From the NCBI RefSeq assembly GCF_014196535.1, contig NZ_JACIDU010000013.1:62001-126000 (forward strand): a stretch of 64,000 nucleotides of DNA, read 5' to 3'. The notes beneath the pieces are model-generated. The model was not told where the DNA came from. It saw only the letters and a list, made by a program, of their open reading frames with translations, and made no database searches. Both the position numbers and the translations under genes were made by a program. The stretch comes from Allorhizobium borbori. GTDB lineage: Bacteria; Pseudomonadota; Alphaproteobacteria; Rhizobiales; Rhizobiaceae. Shown one piece after another: positions 28,791 to 37,274 of the stretch (position 1 is its first letter; the number at the start of each line of letters is the position of its first letter).

Positions 28791-29095
28791 GGCATTTCTC
28801 CTCTTGTGATCCGGGGTTCTTGATCTTTCGCCATGGCGGTTTGTAAAAACCGGTCACGACATCCTGTATTTCTGTCTCTCGTCCCGGACGCTCCTCCTCC
28901 GTGAGCTGTCTTGCCCGGTTCTGATGTGACTGGTTTTACAAAACATCGGATGGAAGCGCTAGAAAAAACGTAAAAACAACGGCTTGAAAAGGGTCAGGAT
29001 GTCTTGTCTTTGACAAAAGACGAATGTAAAATTGTAAATCTTGTAAAGGCGACCGTGCGCCTTTCTGTCGAAAATTTTGTCAAAAGGCTGTAAAA
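28791..29095. promoter_or_regulatory. Divergent regulatory region rich in TTGTAAA elements
   Basis: This gap drives the small minus-strand gene and the plus-strand XRE regulator. It holds a dyad CGGTTTGTAAAAACCG (28837-28852), the near-palindrome GTTTTACAAAAC (28933-28944), ACGTAAAAAC (28968-28977), then three closely spaced copies of (A/T)TGTAAA at 29024-29030, 29032-29038 and 29041-29047, and a last TGTAAAA at 29089-29095 just before the XRE start codon. No good ribosome site precedes that start. The cluster looks like a multi-site operator, most simply for autoregulation. Confidence 0.55.
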
Positions 29096-30505
29096 ATGGC
29101 GGAAAAGAAGATCTTTGCCGGCCCGCGTGTCAAGCGCATCCGCGCCAGTCTCGATCTCACCCAGACGGCCATGGCCGAGGCGCTCGGCATTTCGCCGTCC
29201 TATCTCAATCTCATCGAGCGCAACCAGCGCCCGCTGACGGTGCAGCTTCTGCTGAAACTGGCCACCGTCTACAAGGTCGACCTCGATGAATTGCAGGGCG
29301 AGGCGGCAGGCGCTGTCGGCCATCTGCGCGAGATCTTTGCCGATCCGCTTCTGGCTGGTGAGGTGCCGGGCGAGCATGAACTGGTGGAACTGGCCGATGC
29401 CGCGCCGAATGCTGCCACCGCGCTCGTCAAGCTCTACCGCGCCTATAAGGAGCAGACGGCGCGGCTGTCCGACCTTGCTGCTCTTCTGGCGCAGGAGGGG
29501 CACGAGACGACGCTCTCCGGCGCCCGCCTGCCGATGGACGAGGTGCGCGGCACGCTGGAGCGCCGGGCGAATTTCTTCGCCCGTATCGAGGATGCCGCGG
29601 AGGCTTTCCATGCCAGGCTTGCGCCCGGTGACGATCTCTCGGGCGCGTTGAAGGCATGGCTGCGCAGCGAACACGGCATCGCCGTTCGTCTCTTGCCGGT
29701 CGAGGCCATGCCGAACCTGCGCCGCCGTTACGACCGTCACTCGATGCGCCTGTTCCTGTCCGACCGGCTGTCCCCCTTCGACCAGACACGCGAGCTGGCG
29801 ATGGAAGCCGTCCTTCTTTCCATCGGGGCGGATATTGCCACCGAACTGGACGGCCTGGGGCTCGATGGTGACGAGGCCCGGCGTATCGCCCGTTTCGAGC
29901 TGGCGCGCTATGCGGCCCATGCGCTGATGATGCCTTACGGCGCCTTCCTTTCCGCCGCGCTGCGTAATCGCTACGACATCGATCTCCTGCGCAGCCGGTT
30001 CGCCGTGTCCTTCGAGCAGGCCGCCAATCGGCTGACGACGCTTGCGCGGCCCGGCAGCACCGGCGTGCCCTTCTTCCTCGTTGAAATGGACCATGCCGGC
30101 AATGTGCTGCGGCTGGCTGGTGCGCAAGGCTTTCCGCGCACCCGCTTCGGTGGGCTCTGTCCTAAACTGAATATCCACTCCGCCTTTGCCCAGCCGGCGC
30201 AGCTTCTGGTCGATCGGGTGGAAATGCCGGATGGCGGTGGTTTTCTCACGGTGTCGCGCACGCTCAAAGGGCCGCAAATGCCGTTCAGCGAAAGGGTGCG
30301 CCGCTCTGCGGTGCTCATCGGTTGCGATATCGCTCACCGCGACGAGGTGGTTTACGGCGCGGCCGCCACCGCAACCATCCCTGTCGGTACGGCCTGCCGG
30401 TTGTGCGAGCGTCGTGGCTGCCTGTCCCGCGCCGAGCCGCCGCTGACGCGCCCGCTCGGTCTCGACGAGATGGTGACGGGACTCTCCGCCTTCGATTTCC
30501 AGTGA
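29096..30505 (+). CDS. XRE-family regulator of the PccR/ScfR short-chain acyl-CoA type
   Basis: A 469-residue transcription factor. An XRE helix-turn-helix (RASLDLTQTAMAEALGISPS and SYLNLIERNQRPLT, about residues 17-48) is followed by an ImmA/IrrE-like middle region (about 240-310) and a C-terminal DUF2083-type region with a Cys-rich cluster (ACRLCERRGC, about 432-441). Relatives such as PccR respond to propionyl-CoA or other short acyl-CoAs and control their metabolism. The protease-type HExxH of ImmA appears lost (RELAM in its place), as expected for a sensor. It stands alone, with its own repeat-rich upstream region. Confidence 0.8.
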   Translation: MAEKKIFAGPRVKRIRASLDLTQTAMAEALGISPSYLNLIERNQRPLTVQLLLKLATVYKVDLDELQGEAAGAVGHLREIFADPLLAGEVPGEHELVELADAAPNAATALVKLYRAYKEQTARLSDLAALLAQEGHETTLSGARLPMDEVRGTLERRANFFARIEDAAEAFHARLAPGDDLSGALKAWLRSEHGIAVRLLPVEAMPNLRRRYDRHSMRLFLSDRLSPFDQTRELAMEAVLLSIGADIATELDGLGLDGDEARRIARFELARYAAHALMMPYGAFLSAALRNRYDIDLLRSRFAVSFEQAANRLTTLARPGSTGVPFFLVEMDHAGNVLRLAGAQGFPRTRFGGLCPKLNIHSAFAQPAQLLVDRVEMPDGGGFLTVSRTLKGPQMPFSERVRRSAVLIGCDIAHRDEVVYGAAATATIPVGTACRLCERRGCLSRAEPPLTRPLGLDEMVTGLSAFDFQ

Positions 30506-30527
30506 CGTTTACCGATTTCTGCCGCGC

Positions 30528-30558
30528 TGCAAATCTCCTCTTGTGGGGCGTGCAAATC
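30528..30558 (+). promoter_or_regulatory. Candidate potF promoter with direct repeats
   Basis: Two direct copies of TGCAAATC (30528-30535 and 30551-30558) are spaced 23 bp, about two helical turns. A possible promoter lies between and after them: TTGTGG at 30541-30546 and TAGTCT at 30564-30569 with a 17-base spacer. The repeats bracket the -35 box, as an operator would. Confidence 0.4.
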
Positions 30559-30626
30559 CTTTCTAGTCTCTTACCAAAAGGGGAACGACGACACCCCCAG
30601 TCGTTGAGATAAGTACAGGAGTCATC

Positions 30627-31721
30627 ATGAAATCCAGCATTTCCGGTTTCGTTGCGGCCTTCGCTACGGTCCTGCTCGCAACCTCCGCTCTCGCGCAGGA
30701 GCGGGTGGTCCACGTTTACAACTGGTCCGATTATATTGATGAGACGGTGCTTGAGGAGTTCACCAAGGAAACCGGCATCAAGGTTGTCTACGACGTGTTC
30801 GACAGCAATGAGCTGCTTGAAACCAAGCTTCTGGCCGGTGGTTCCGGCTATGATGTCGTCGTTCCGACCGGTCCATTCCTTGCCCGCCAGATTTCGGCCG
30901 GCGTGTTCCAGAAGCTCGACAAGTCCAAGCTGCCGAACCTGAAGAACATGTGGCCGCTCGTTTCCGAGCGTCTCGCGAAATACGACCCCGGCAACGAATA
31001 TGCCGTCAATTATATGTGGGGCACCACCGGCATCGGTTACAACGTGGCCAAGGTCAAGGCGGCGCTGGGCGATGTGCCGGTCGATAGCCTCGACGTGATC
31101 TTCAAGCCGGAAAACGCAGCCAAGCTGAAATCCTGCGGCATCAACATTCTCGATGCGTCGGATGAAACCTTCGCCATCTCCATGAACTATATCGGCAAGG
31201 ACCCGGACAGCAAGAATGCGGCCGATCTGGAAGCCGGCGGCGAAGTCTATAAGGCCATCCGCCCCTCGGTGAAGACGTTCAACTCCTCCGCCTATATCGA
31301 TGACCTCGCCAATGGCGACATCTGCATCACCATCGGCTGGTCGGGCGACATCCTGCAGGCCAAGTCGCGTGCCGAGGAAGCTGGCAATGGCGTTGCCGTG
31401 GAATATGTCATCCCGAAGGAAGGCACCTATATGTGGTTCGACAACCTGGCCATCCCCGCGGATGCCAAGAACGTTGCCGAAGCGCATGAATTCATCAACT
31501 TCCTGATGAAGCCGGAGGTCATCGCCAAGGCCTCGAACTACGTGCAATACGCCAACGGCAACCTCGCCAGCCAGCCATTGCTGGATGAGTCCGTGTTCAA
31601 GAACCCTTCCGTCTATCCGGACGATGCGACGATGAAGAAACTCTTCACCATTTCGCCCTACGGCCCGAAAGAACAGCGCGTGCTGAACAGGGTCTGGACC
31701 GCGGTCAAGACCGGTAGCTGA
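30627..31721 (+). CDS. potF: Polyamine-binding periplasmic protein PotF
   Basis: Substrate-binding protein of a putrescine/spermidine-type ABC importer. The 364-residue product has a signal peptide (cleavage likely after ALA near residue 23) and the PotD/PotF signature VYNWSDYIDETVLEEFTKET just after it. SD-type purine-rich sequence precedes the ATG. It is the first of four pot genes, separated from the ATPase gene by an attenuator-like hairpin that would give more binding protein than the rest. Confidence 0.92.
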   Translation: MKSSISGFVAAFATVLLATSALAQERVVHVYNWSDYIDETVLEEFTKETGIKVVYDVFDSNELLETKLLAGGSGYDVVVPTGPFLARQISAGVFQKLDKSKLPNLKNMWPLVSERLAKYDPGNEYAVNYMWGTTGIGYNVAKVKAALGDVPVDSLDVIFKPENAAKLKSCGINILDASDETFAISMNYIGKDPDSKNAADLEAGGEVYKAIRPSVKTFNSSAYIDDLANGDICITIGWSGDILQAKSRAEEAGNGVAVEYVIPKEGTYMWFDNLAIPADAKNVAEAHEFINFLMKPEVIAKASNYVQYANGNLASQPLLDESVFKNPSVYPDDATMKKLFTISPYGPKEQRVLNRVWTAVKTGS

Positions 31722-31728
31722 GAACAGG

Positions 31729-31755
31729 AAAAAGCGGCGGTAACGCCGCTTTTTC
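31729..31755 (+). terminator. Intrinsic attenuator between potF and potG
   Basis: A perfect 11-bp stem (AAAAAGCGGCG / CGCCGCTTTTT) with a 4-base loop and a T run. It lies inside the pot operon, 7 bases after the potF stop, and probably lets through only part of the transcripts. Confidence 0.8.
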
Positions 31756-31782
31756 TATGATGCCGCAGAGCCGGAGCACGAC

Positions 31783-32925
31783 ATGGCAAAATCGCTTGGA
31801 CCCGTCAAACGCAAGTTTTCTCCCTGGACCGACCCGAATGAAAAGCCCTTCATTCGCTTTGAAAACATCACCAAGACCTTTGGCGACTACACCGCCATCG
31901 ACAATCTGACGCTCGATATTTACGAGCGTGAGTTCTTCTCCCTGCTCGGTCCTTCCGGCTGCGGCAAGACAACGCTGATGCGCATGCTCGCCGGCTTCGA
32001 GGAGCCGACATCCGGCCGCATCCTGTTGCAGGGCAAGGATATTTCCGGCGTGCCGCCCTATCGCCGCCCCACCAACATGATGTTCCAGTCCTACGCGCTC
32101 TTCCCGCATATGTCGGTGGAGAAGAACATCGCTTTCGGCCTGAAGCAGGATGGTCTGCCCAAGGACGAGGTGACGGCGCGCGTGGCGGAAATGCTCAAGC
32201 TGGTGCAGCTTTCGCAATTCGCCTCGCGCAAGCCCAGCCAGCTTTCCGGCGGCCAGCGTCAGCGCGTCGCGCTTGCCCGTTCGCTGGCCAAGAAGCCGAA
32301 GGTGCTGCTGCTCGATGAACCGCTCGGCGCGCTCGACAAGAAGCTGCGCGAGGAAACCCAGTTCGAATTGATGGATATCCAGACCAAGCTTGGTCTGACC
32401 TTCCTCATCGTGACGCACGATCAGGAAGAGGCGATGACCGTTTCCGACCGCATCGCGGTGATGGACAAGGGCGTGGTGATGCAGGTGGCGACGCCGGCGG
32501 AAATCTACGAGGCGCCGAACAGCCGCTACGTTGCCGATTTCATCGGTGACATCAACATTCTCGAAGGCAAGGCGACCGCTGTGGGCGGCGGCCTGACGAA
32601 GCTCGATTGCGATGGCCTTGCAATTGCGGTTGCCGACGAAGCGCCATGCACGGCAGGCGACAGCATTGCCTTCGCCATCCGGCCTGAAAAGGTTGCGATT
32701 TCGCTGGATGCCCCGGCGGATACATCGGTCAATACCTTCCACGGCGAAGTCTGGGACATCGGCTATCTCGGCGATTTCTCGGTCTTCATCGTTCGGGATG
32801 AAAATGGACGCACGATGCGCGCCGCCCAGGCCAACATCGCCCGTCTGGTCGATCGTCCGATCACCTATGGCGACATGGTGTGGCTGTCATGGAAGGCCGA
32901 ATCCGGCCTTGTCCTGACCCGCTGA
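31783..32925 (+). CDS. potG: Polyamine ABC transporter ATPase PotG
   Basis: ATP-binding subunit of 380 residues. It has Walker A (GPSGCGKTT, about residues 56-64), the Q-loop (MMFQSYALFPHM), signature (LSGGQRQR), Walker B (VLLLDEP) and H-loop (IVTHDQEEAM), then a C-terminal TOBE domain from about 280. A GGAG ribosome site lies upstream. It is 12 bases from potH. The length and context fit PotG, the partner of PotF, rather than a general sugar ATPase. Confidence 0.92.
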   Translation: MAKSLGPVKRKFSPWTDPNEKPFIRFENITKTFGDYTAIDNLTLDIYEREFFSLLGPSGCGKTTLMRMLAGFEEPTSGRILLQGKDISGVPPYRRPTNMMFQSYALFPHMSVEKNIAFGLKQDGLPKDEVTARVAEMLKLVQLSQFASRKPSQLSGGQRQRVALARSLAKKPKVLLLDEPLGALDKKLREETQFELMDIQTKLGLTFLIVTHDQEEAMTVSDRIAVMDKGVVMQVATPAEIYEAPNSRYVADFIGDINILEGKATAVGGGLTKLDCDGLAIAVADEAPCTAGDSIAFAIRPEKVAISLDAPADTSVNTFHGEVWDIGYLGDFSVFIVRDENGRTMRAAQANIARLVDRPITYGDMVWLSWKAESGLVLTR

Positions 32926-32937
32926 GGGAGAATTCCG

Positions 32938-33849
32938 ATGGCCGTCACCGAAGCCGAACTGAGTTCGAAACCCAACCCGGCCCGCTGGCTGGTGGTGCTG
33001 GTGCCCTATGTCTGGCTCCTGCTGTTCTTTCTTGCGCCATTCCTCATCATCCTGAAGATCTCGCTGTCCGACACGGCGATTGCCATGCCGCCCTATACGC
33101 CGGTTTTCGACGGCTTTGCGTCGTTCGGCACCTTCCTTTCAGGGCTGGATTTCGACAACTATGTCTTCCTCACCGAAGATCCGCTCTACATGGATGCGTA
33201 TCTGTCCTCGCTCCGGATTGCGATCATCTCGACGATCCTGCTGCTCCTCATCGGTTATCCGATGGCGCTCGGCATGGCGCGGGCGCCAACAACCATCCGT
33301 CCGACGCTGGTGATGCTCGTCATCCTGCCGTTCTGGACCTCGTTCCTCATCCGCGTCTATGCGTGGATCGGCATCCTGAAGCCGGAGGGGCTGCTGACAC
33401 TCATTCTTCAGACGGTCGGCTTCCTCGGGCCGGACGAGCAGGTGCAGATTTTCCGCACGGAAGCGGCTGTCTTCATCGGCATCGTCTATTCCTACCTGCC
33501 CTTCATGGTGCTGCCGCTCTATTCGGCGCTGGAAAAACTGGATGGAACCCTGCTGGAAGCGGCAAGCGACCTCGGTTGCCCGCCGTGGAAAAGCTTCTGG
33601 CTCATCACCTTCCCGCTTTCCATTCCCGGTGTCATCGCCGGCGCGATGATCTGCTTCATTCCGATCACCGGCGAATTCGTGATCCCCGACCTGCTTGGCG
33701 GTGCCGGCACGCTGATGATCGGCAAGACGCTGTGGACGGAATTCTTCGGCAACCGTGACTGGCCGCTCGCCTCCGCCGTTGCCGTCCTCCTGCTTCTGGC
33801 GCTGGTGGTGCCCATCGCCATCTTCCAGAACCAGCAGCAGAAAGCGTGA
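32938..33849 (+). CDS. potH: Polyamine ABC transporter permease PotH
   Basis: Inner-membrane permease of 303 residues with about six hydrophobic segments and the EAA loop (KLDGTLLEAASDLGCPPWKS, about residues 200-219). The first helix (about 16-40) carries the typical PYVWLLLFFLAPFLIILK. It starts 12 bases after potG and is followed 10 bases later by potI. Confidence 0.92.
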   Translation: MAVTEAELSSKPNPARWLVVLVPYVWLLLFFLAPFLIILKISLSDTAIAMPPYTPVFDGFASFGTFLSGLDFDNYVFLTEDPLYMDAYLSSLRIAIISTILLLLIGYPMALGMARAPTTIRPTLVMLVILPFWTSFLIRVYAWIGILKPEGLLTLILQTVGFLGPDEQVQIFRTEAAVFIGIVYSYLPFMVLPLYSALEKLDGTLLEAASDLGCPPWKSFWLITFPLSIPGVIAGAMICFIPITGEFVIPDLLGGAGTLMIGKTLWTEFFGNRDWPLASAVAVLLLLALVVPIAIFQNQQQKA

Positions 33850-33859
33850 GGAGGCCGAT

Positions 33860-34678
33860 ATGAAATTTACCCGCCTCGACGCAACGGTTCTCACCTTCTG
33901 CTTCGCCTTCCTCTATATCCCGATCCTCATCCTGATCGTCTATTCGTTCAATGAATCCAAGCTGGTTACCGTCTGGGGCGGTTTCTCGCTGCGCTGGTAT
34001 CGCGATATGTGGTCGAACCAGGGACTCATGGATGCCGCGTGGATCACGGCGCGCGTCGGCGTTCTGTCAGCTACGCTCGGCACGATACTCGGGACACTGG
34101 CGGCACTTGCCATGACACGGTTTACCCGGTTCAGGGGGCGGCTGCTGTTTTCCGGCATGATCTATGCGCCGCTCGTCATGCCGGAGGTTATCACCGGCCT
34201 GTCGCTGCTCCTGCTCTTCGTGGCGCTCGGCATCGATCGCGGCTTCTGGACGGTCATCATCGCGCACACGACCTTCACCATGTGCTACGTGGCCATCGTC
34301 GTGCAGTCCCGTCTCGTGACCTTCGATCGCAGTCTGGAAGAGGCCGCGCTCGATCTCGGTTGCCCGCCGGTCAAGACCTTCTTCGTCATCACCCTGCCGC
34401 TCATTCTGCCGGCGGTGATCTCGGGCTGGATGCTGGCCTTCACCCTGTCGCTGGATGATCTGGTGATCGCAAGCTTCACCACCGGACCGGGCGCAACGAC
34501 GCTGCCGATCAAGATCTATTCACAGGTGCGTCTCGGGGTAACCCCGGAAATCAACGCCATCAGCACGATCCTCGTCGGTATCGTGACCCTTGGCGTCATT
34601 GCTGCCTCGCTGACGGCCAAAAGCCGCGAGCTTCAGCGCCAGCGCGACGAGCGCGCCGCCTTCCGGGCGGTGGGCTGA
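33860..34678 (+). CDS. potI: Polyamine ABC transporter permease PotI
   Basis: Second permease, 272 residues. I set the start at 33860 (MKFTRLDATV), which has GAGGAGG seven bases upstream; a longer frame upstream overlaps potH and is spurious. Six hydrophobic segments and the EAA loop (SLEEAALDLGCPPVKTF) are visible. It is the last gene of the potFGHI run. Confidence 0.92.
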   Translation: MKFTRLDATVLTFCFAFLYIPILILIVYSFNESKLVTVWGGFSLRWYRDMWSNQGLMDAAWITARVGVLSATLGTILGTLAALAMTRFTRFRGRLLFSGMIYAPLVMPEVITGLSLLLLFVALGIDRGFWTVIIAHTTFTMCYVAIVVQSRLVTFDRSLEEAALDLGCPPVKTFFVITLPLILPAVISGWMLAFTLSLDDLVIASFTTGPGATTLPIKIYSQVRLGVTPEINAISTILVGIVTLGVIAASLTAKSRELQRQRDERAAFRAVG

Positions 34679-34699
34679 CGCATCCAGGCGTTGCTCGTT

Positions 34700-34726
34700 C
34701 CGCAGCGGGGTCAATCCCCGGTGCGG
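34700..34726. terminator. Hairpin between convergent potI and the DUF6460-like gene
   Basis: A two-part stem (CCGCA / TGCGG outside, CGGGG / CCCCG inside, one unpaired G on each side) with the loop holding the stop codon of the minus-strand gene (34711-34713). There is no strong T tract on either strand. It is well placed to separate the convergent transcripts. Confidence 0.45.
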
Positions 34727-34959
34727 GGCGGAAGAAAGACGTAGGCAACAAGCCAGACGGGCACGACGATAATGGCGCCAAGCGCGATGTTCGGCAGTGC
34801 CCAGTTCACCAGCGCGGTGGCTTTCAGCCACAGGCTTTCCGGCGTCATGCCGATCATCGCCAGAATGGATTGGGCGGTGATTCCAAAGAACGATAGGCCG
34901 ACGCCCGCGATCAGCGAGGCAAGCGCGATCTTGAAGAGCCCGATCAGAAATTTCCGCAT
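34711..34959 (-). CDS. Small membrane protein, DUF6460-like
   Basis: An 82-residue protein with two hydrophobic helices (about residues 2-25 and 48-75). I start it at the ATG at 34959, which has GGGGA about ten bases upstream; a GTG at 34974 would add five residues. The arrangement resembles the DUF6460 family of small rhizobial membrane proteins, whose function is unknown. It is convergent with potI. Confidence 0.55.
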   Translation of the reverse strand: MRKFLIGLFKIALASLIAGVGLSFFGITAQSILAMIGMTPESLWLKATALVNWALPNIALGAIIVVPVWLVAYVFLPPRTGD

Positions 34960-35072
34960 CGTGTCTGTCCCCACGCCGATTCGATTGCGCTATTCTAGAG
35001 CATTTCCGTCCGTCTTAACCGGAAATGGTCTGGCGGCAAGCGGAACCGTTTGCGCACGGAAGCCTCGTCTTT

Positions 35073-36884
35073 TCAGGGGCCATTACCGATGGCCGTTACC
35101 ATCGGGCTGGCATCTGGCCCCTCGATCATCATGGAAACATCGGTACCGGCCCCCGCGGACAGAGGCGAGAGGTGAGCGCGGATCGCAACCTCGTCACTTT
35201 CTGAAAACGTGCCGGAGAGGCTGAGCCGGTCAGTGTCATTTTCCAGTACGGCACTGTCGACGGTCACCGCCCCTTTGTCCACATCGAGGCGGGCGTCCAG
35301 GCGATCGAAATCGAAGTCGGAATCACCGGCAGCGGTCAAGGGAAAGGGAACGGCGAGCCCGGCAAGCGCACGCAGCGAAGAGGCGGCCAGGCGGTCCAGA
35401 TGCCCCTTGTTGGCTGTGATGGTTGCTTTGCCGGAAAGATCGGGGCGCCGCGTTTCGATGAAGGGGCGTTCGCTGGCCAGGCTGATGTCGAGTGAACCGG
35501 GTCCGCTCGGCCAGAGTTCGGAAAGCCTGAGCCGTTCGCCAAGCCGGGCCAGGTCGATGTCGCGGATCGAAAGCTGAACCCGCATGTCCTGTCCTATTCC
35601 CTTGGGCCCTGAACTCAGCCGCCCGCTCAGACGACCATCCTCAAATTCGCTGTCGCCGATGTCGATCAGGGCGTGATCCTGACTGATCAGCATGCTGGCG
35701 GCAACGTCGCTGAGGTGGACCTCGCCAAGCCGTACCTGCCCGACCGAAAGACGCAGATCGAAAGCGGCGACCGGCGCCGGCCGGGCATTTCCGCGTGATG
35801 TCACGAACTGGTTCATCAACGGCAGAAGATTATTGATGTCGCCGACATCGAAATCGGCAAAAGCGAGTGTGCCCGTAAATTTCGGCAGGCTGTCCGGCTT
35901 GAGCGCCAGATCCAGAATGCCGGTGGCGGAGGTATCGTTGATGGAAAAGGCAAGCTGTTCGAACCGCAACAGGCGGCTGGTGGCGCTGAGCTGGGCCGTG
36001 GCGCGTGCTGTCTGCATGGCTTCCATGCCCTTCGGCGCCCGCCCGTACCAGGCCAGCAGCGCAGGCAGGTCCTTCGCTTCAAGCGAGAAGCCGCCGGTGA
36101 AGAAACCGGACAAGGCCAGACTGGCCGAACCTTCCGCCGTGATGGTGGCACCCGGAAGCGTCAGTGAAAGGGTCATAGGCGCGTCGCCACCGGCAATCAA
36201 CCGGCGGAACTGGGGGGCCGTCAGGTCCGCTCTTACCGGCTTGCCCGCGATATCCGCGCTGATCGAGCCCATGAAGGGTTCACCCGCGTCGGGCCAGGAC
36301 AGTGTCGCATTGATATTCGCAATGACAGTCTGTTCGCTGGCATCCTGTTCGATGACGAGAGATCCTTCACGGATCGTCAGCTTGCCGAATGTTCGCTGGG
36401 CGAAGGGCCAGGGACCAGGCCGGAAACCATCGGCCAGCTGCCGGGCCGCGTCGATGAAGTCGCCGCCGGTTTCGGGCAGTCGGTCGCGCCAGCTATCGTC
36501 GAGGTGAAAGTGTGGCCGGTAAAGCCTGAAATTGGAAAAATCGAGTGTGCCCGACAACGCCTCGAGCACGGAAAACTCGGCCGAAAGCTGCTCGGCTTCA
36601 AAGAAGGTCGAGCCATCACCCTGCCGTACGGTTACGTTCCGGTAGGTCAGCGACGGCGAAGGCCACAGGGTGAGTTCGGGCGGGGTTTCCGCCCCGATAT
36701 CCACCCGGTTGCGGGCCTTGATATCCGCTTGCAAGGCCGCATCAAGCCGTTCGGTGGACACCAGCACGGGAAGGGCAAGCCACAGAAGAAGGCCAAACGC
36801 CGCCAGAATGGCAACAAGTCGCAGGCTGATGCGCCCGATGCGCTTCAGCCGTTCGCCTTGCCGTTCCCATGCCATTGCGCGCAT
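35073..36884 (-). CDS. AsmA-family protein
   Basis: A 603-residue protein anchored by one N-terminal helix (about residues 18-40) with the rest periplasmic. The region after the helix (LVSTERLDAALQADIKARNR, then GAETPPELTLWPSPSLTYRN) and the C-terminal GSLDISLASERPFIETRRPD and SGKATITANKGHLDRL blocks are AsmA-like. AsmA relatives form long beta-sheet grooves that carry lipids towards the outer membrane. I start it at 36884 (GGGAACAGG upstream); the frame runs open further but without a ribosome site. Confidence 0.75.
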   Translation of the reverse strand: MRAMAWERQGERLKRIGRISLRLVAILAAFGLLLWLALPVLVSTERLDAALQADIKARNRVDIGAETPPELTLWPSPSLTYRNVTVRQGDGSTFFEAEQLSAEFSVLEALSGTLDFSNFRLYRPHFHLDDSWRDRLPETGGDFIDAARQLADGFRPGPWPFAQRTFGKLTIREGSLVIEQDASEQTVIANINATLSWPDAGEPFMGSISADIAGKPVRADLTAPQFRRLIAGGDAPMTLSLTLPGATITAEGSASLALSGFFTGGFSLEAKDLPALLAWYGRAPKGMEAMQTARATAQLSATSRLLRFEQLAFSINDTSATGILDLALKPDSLPKFTGTLAFADFDVGDINNLLPLMNQFVTSRGNARPAPVAAFDLRLSVGQVRLGEVHLSDVAASMLISQDHALIDIGDSEFEDGRLSGRLSSGPKGIGQDMRVQLSIRDIDLARLGERLRLSELWPSGPGSLDISLASERPFIETRRPDLSGKATITANKGHLDRLAASSLRALAGLAVPFPLTAAGDSDFDFDRLDARLDVDKGAVTVDSAVLENDTDRLSLSGTFSESDEVAIRAHLSPLSAGAGTDVSMMIEGPDASPMVTAIGNGP

Positions 36885-37132
36885 GTGATGCCTGTTCCCT
36901 GAGCCGTTGCGAAAGAGACAATGCGCCTCGCAGGGGGCTGATGTCTGAATGCTGCCCGTCGCGGTCCCTGCGCAAGCCGATACAGGATTTGTCGCGTTGT
37001 GGCAAATCCCCCCGCATCGTCGCAGATTGCGCACGAACAGAAAGAATCCTTCGAAAACGGCATCTTATTCGGGGTCGATCGCCCGATCTTAACTGTTTTT
37101 TAAAACGAATTTGCGAATTCTATAGTCAACTT
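36885..37132. other. Gap upstream of the AsmA-like gene, ending at a candidate sRNA promoter
   Basis: No protein gene is supported. The minus strand must hold the AsmA-like promoter. On the plus strand TATAGT at 37121-37126, preceded by the T-rich TTTTTTAA near 37097-37104, could be the promoter of the candidate small RNA that follows. Confidence 0.4.
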
Positions 37133-37258
37133 GGGGTCATCCCATGAAAGGATGACTTGGGGCCGATCACGCCCCGGAACATGACATGATGTTGACGCCT
37201 CGCCCCCTCGTTTGACAGCATTCGACTTTAAAGGCAGCGTCTTGCTGCCTTTTTTTTT
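37133..37258 (+). ncRNA. Candidate small RNA ending in an orphan terminator
   Basis: A strong intrinsic terminator (AAAGGCAGC / GCTGCCTTT, 37230-37252, T run to 37258) points along the plus strand, but no plus-strand gene precedes it: both neighbours are on the minus strand. Upstream lie two clean hairpins, GTCATCC / GGATGAC (37136-37156) and GGGGC / GCCCC (37159-37175), and a -10-like TATAGT at 37121-37126. Together they outline a transcript of about 126 nt with three stem-loops. No recognised rhizobial sRNA family is assigned. The terminator also gives a short U run on the minus strand and might serve the kinase gene instead. Confidence 0.5.
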
Positions 37259-37274
37259 GGTGTCACCCGCAATG

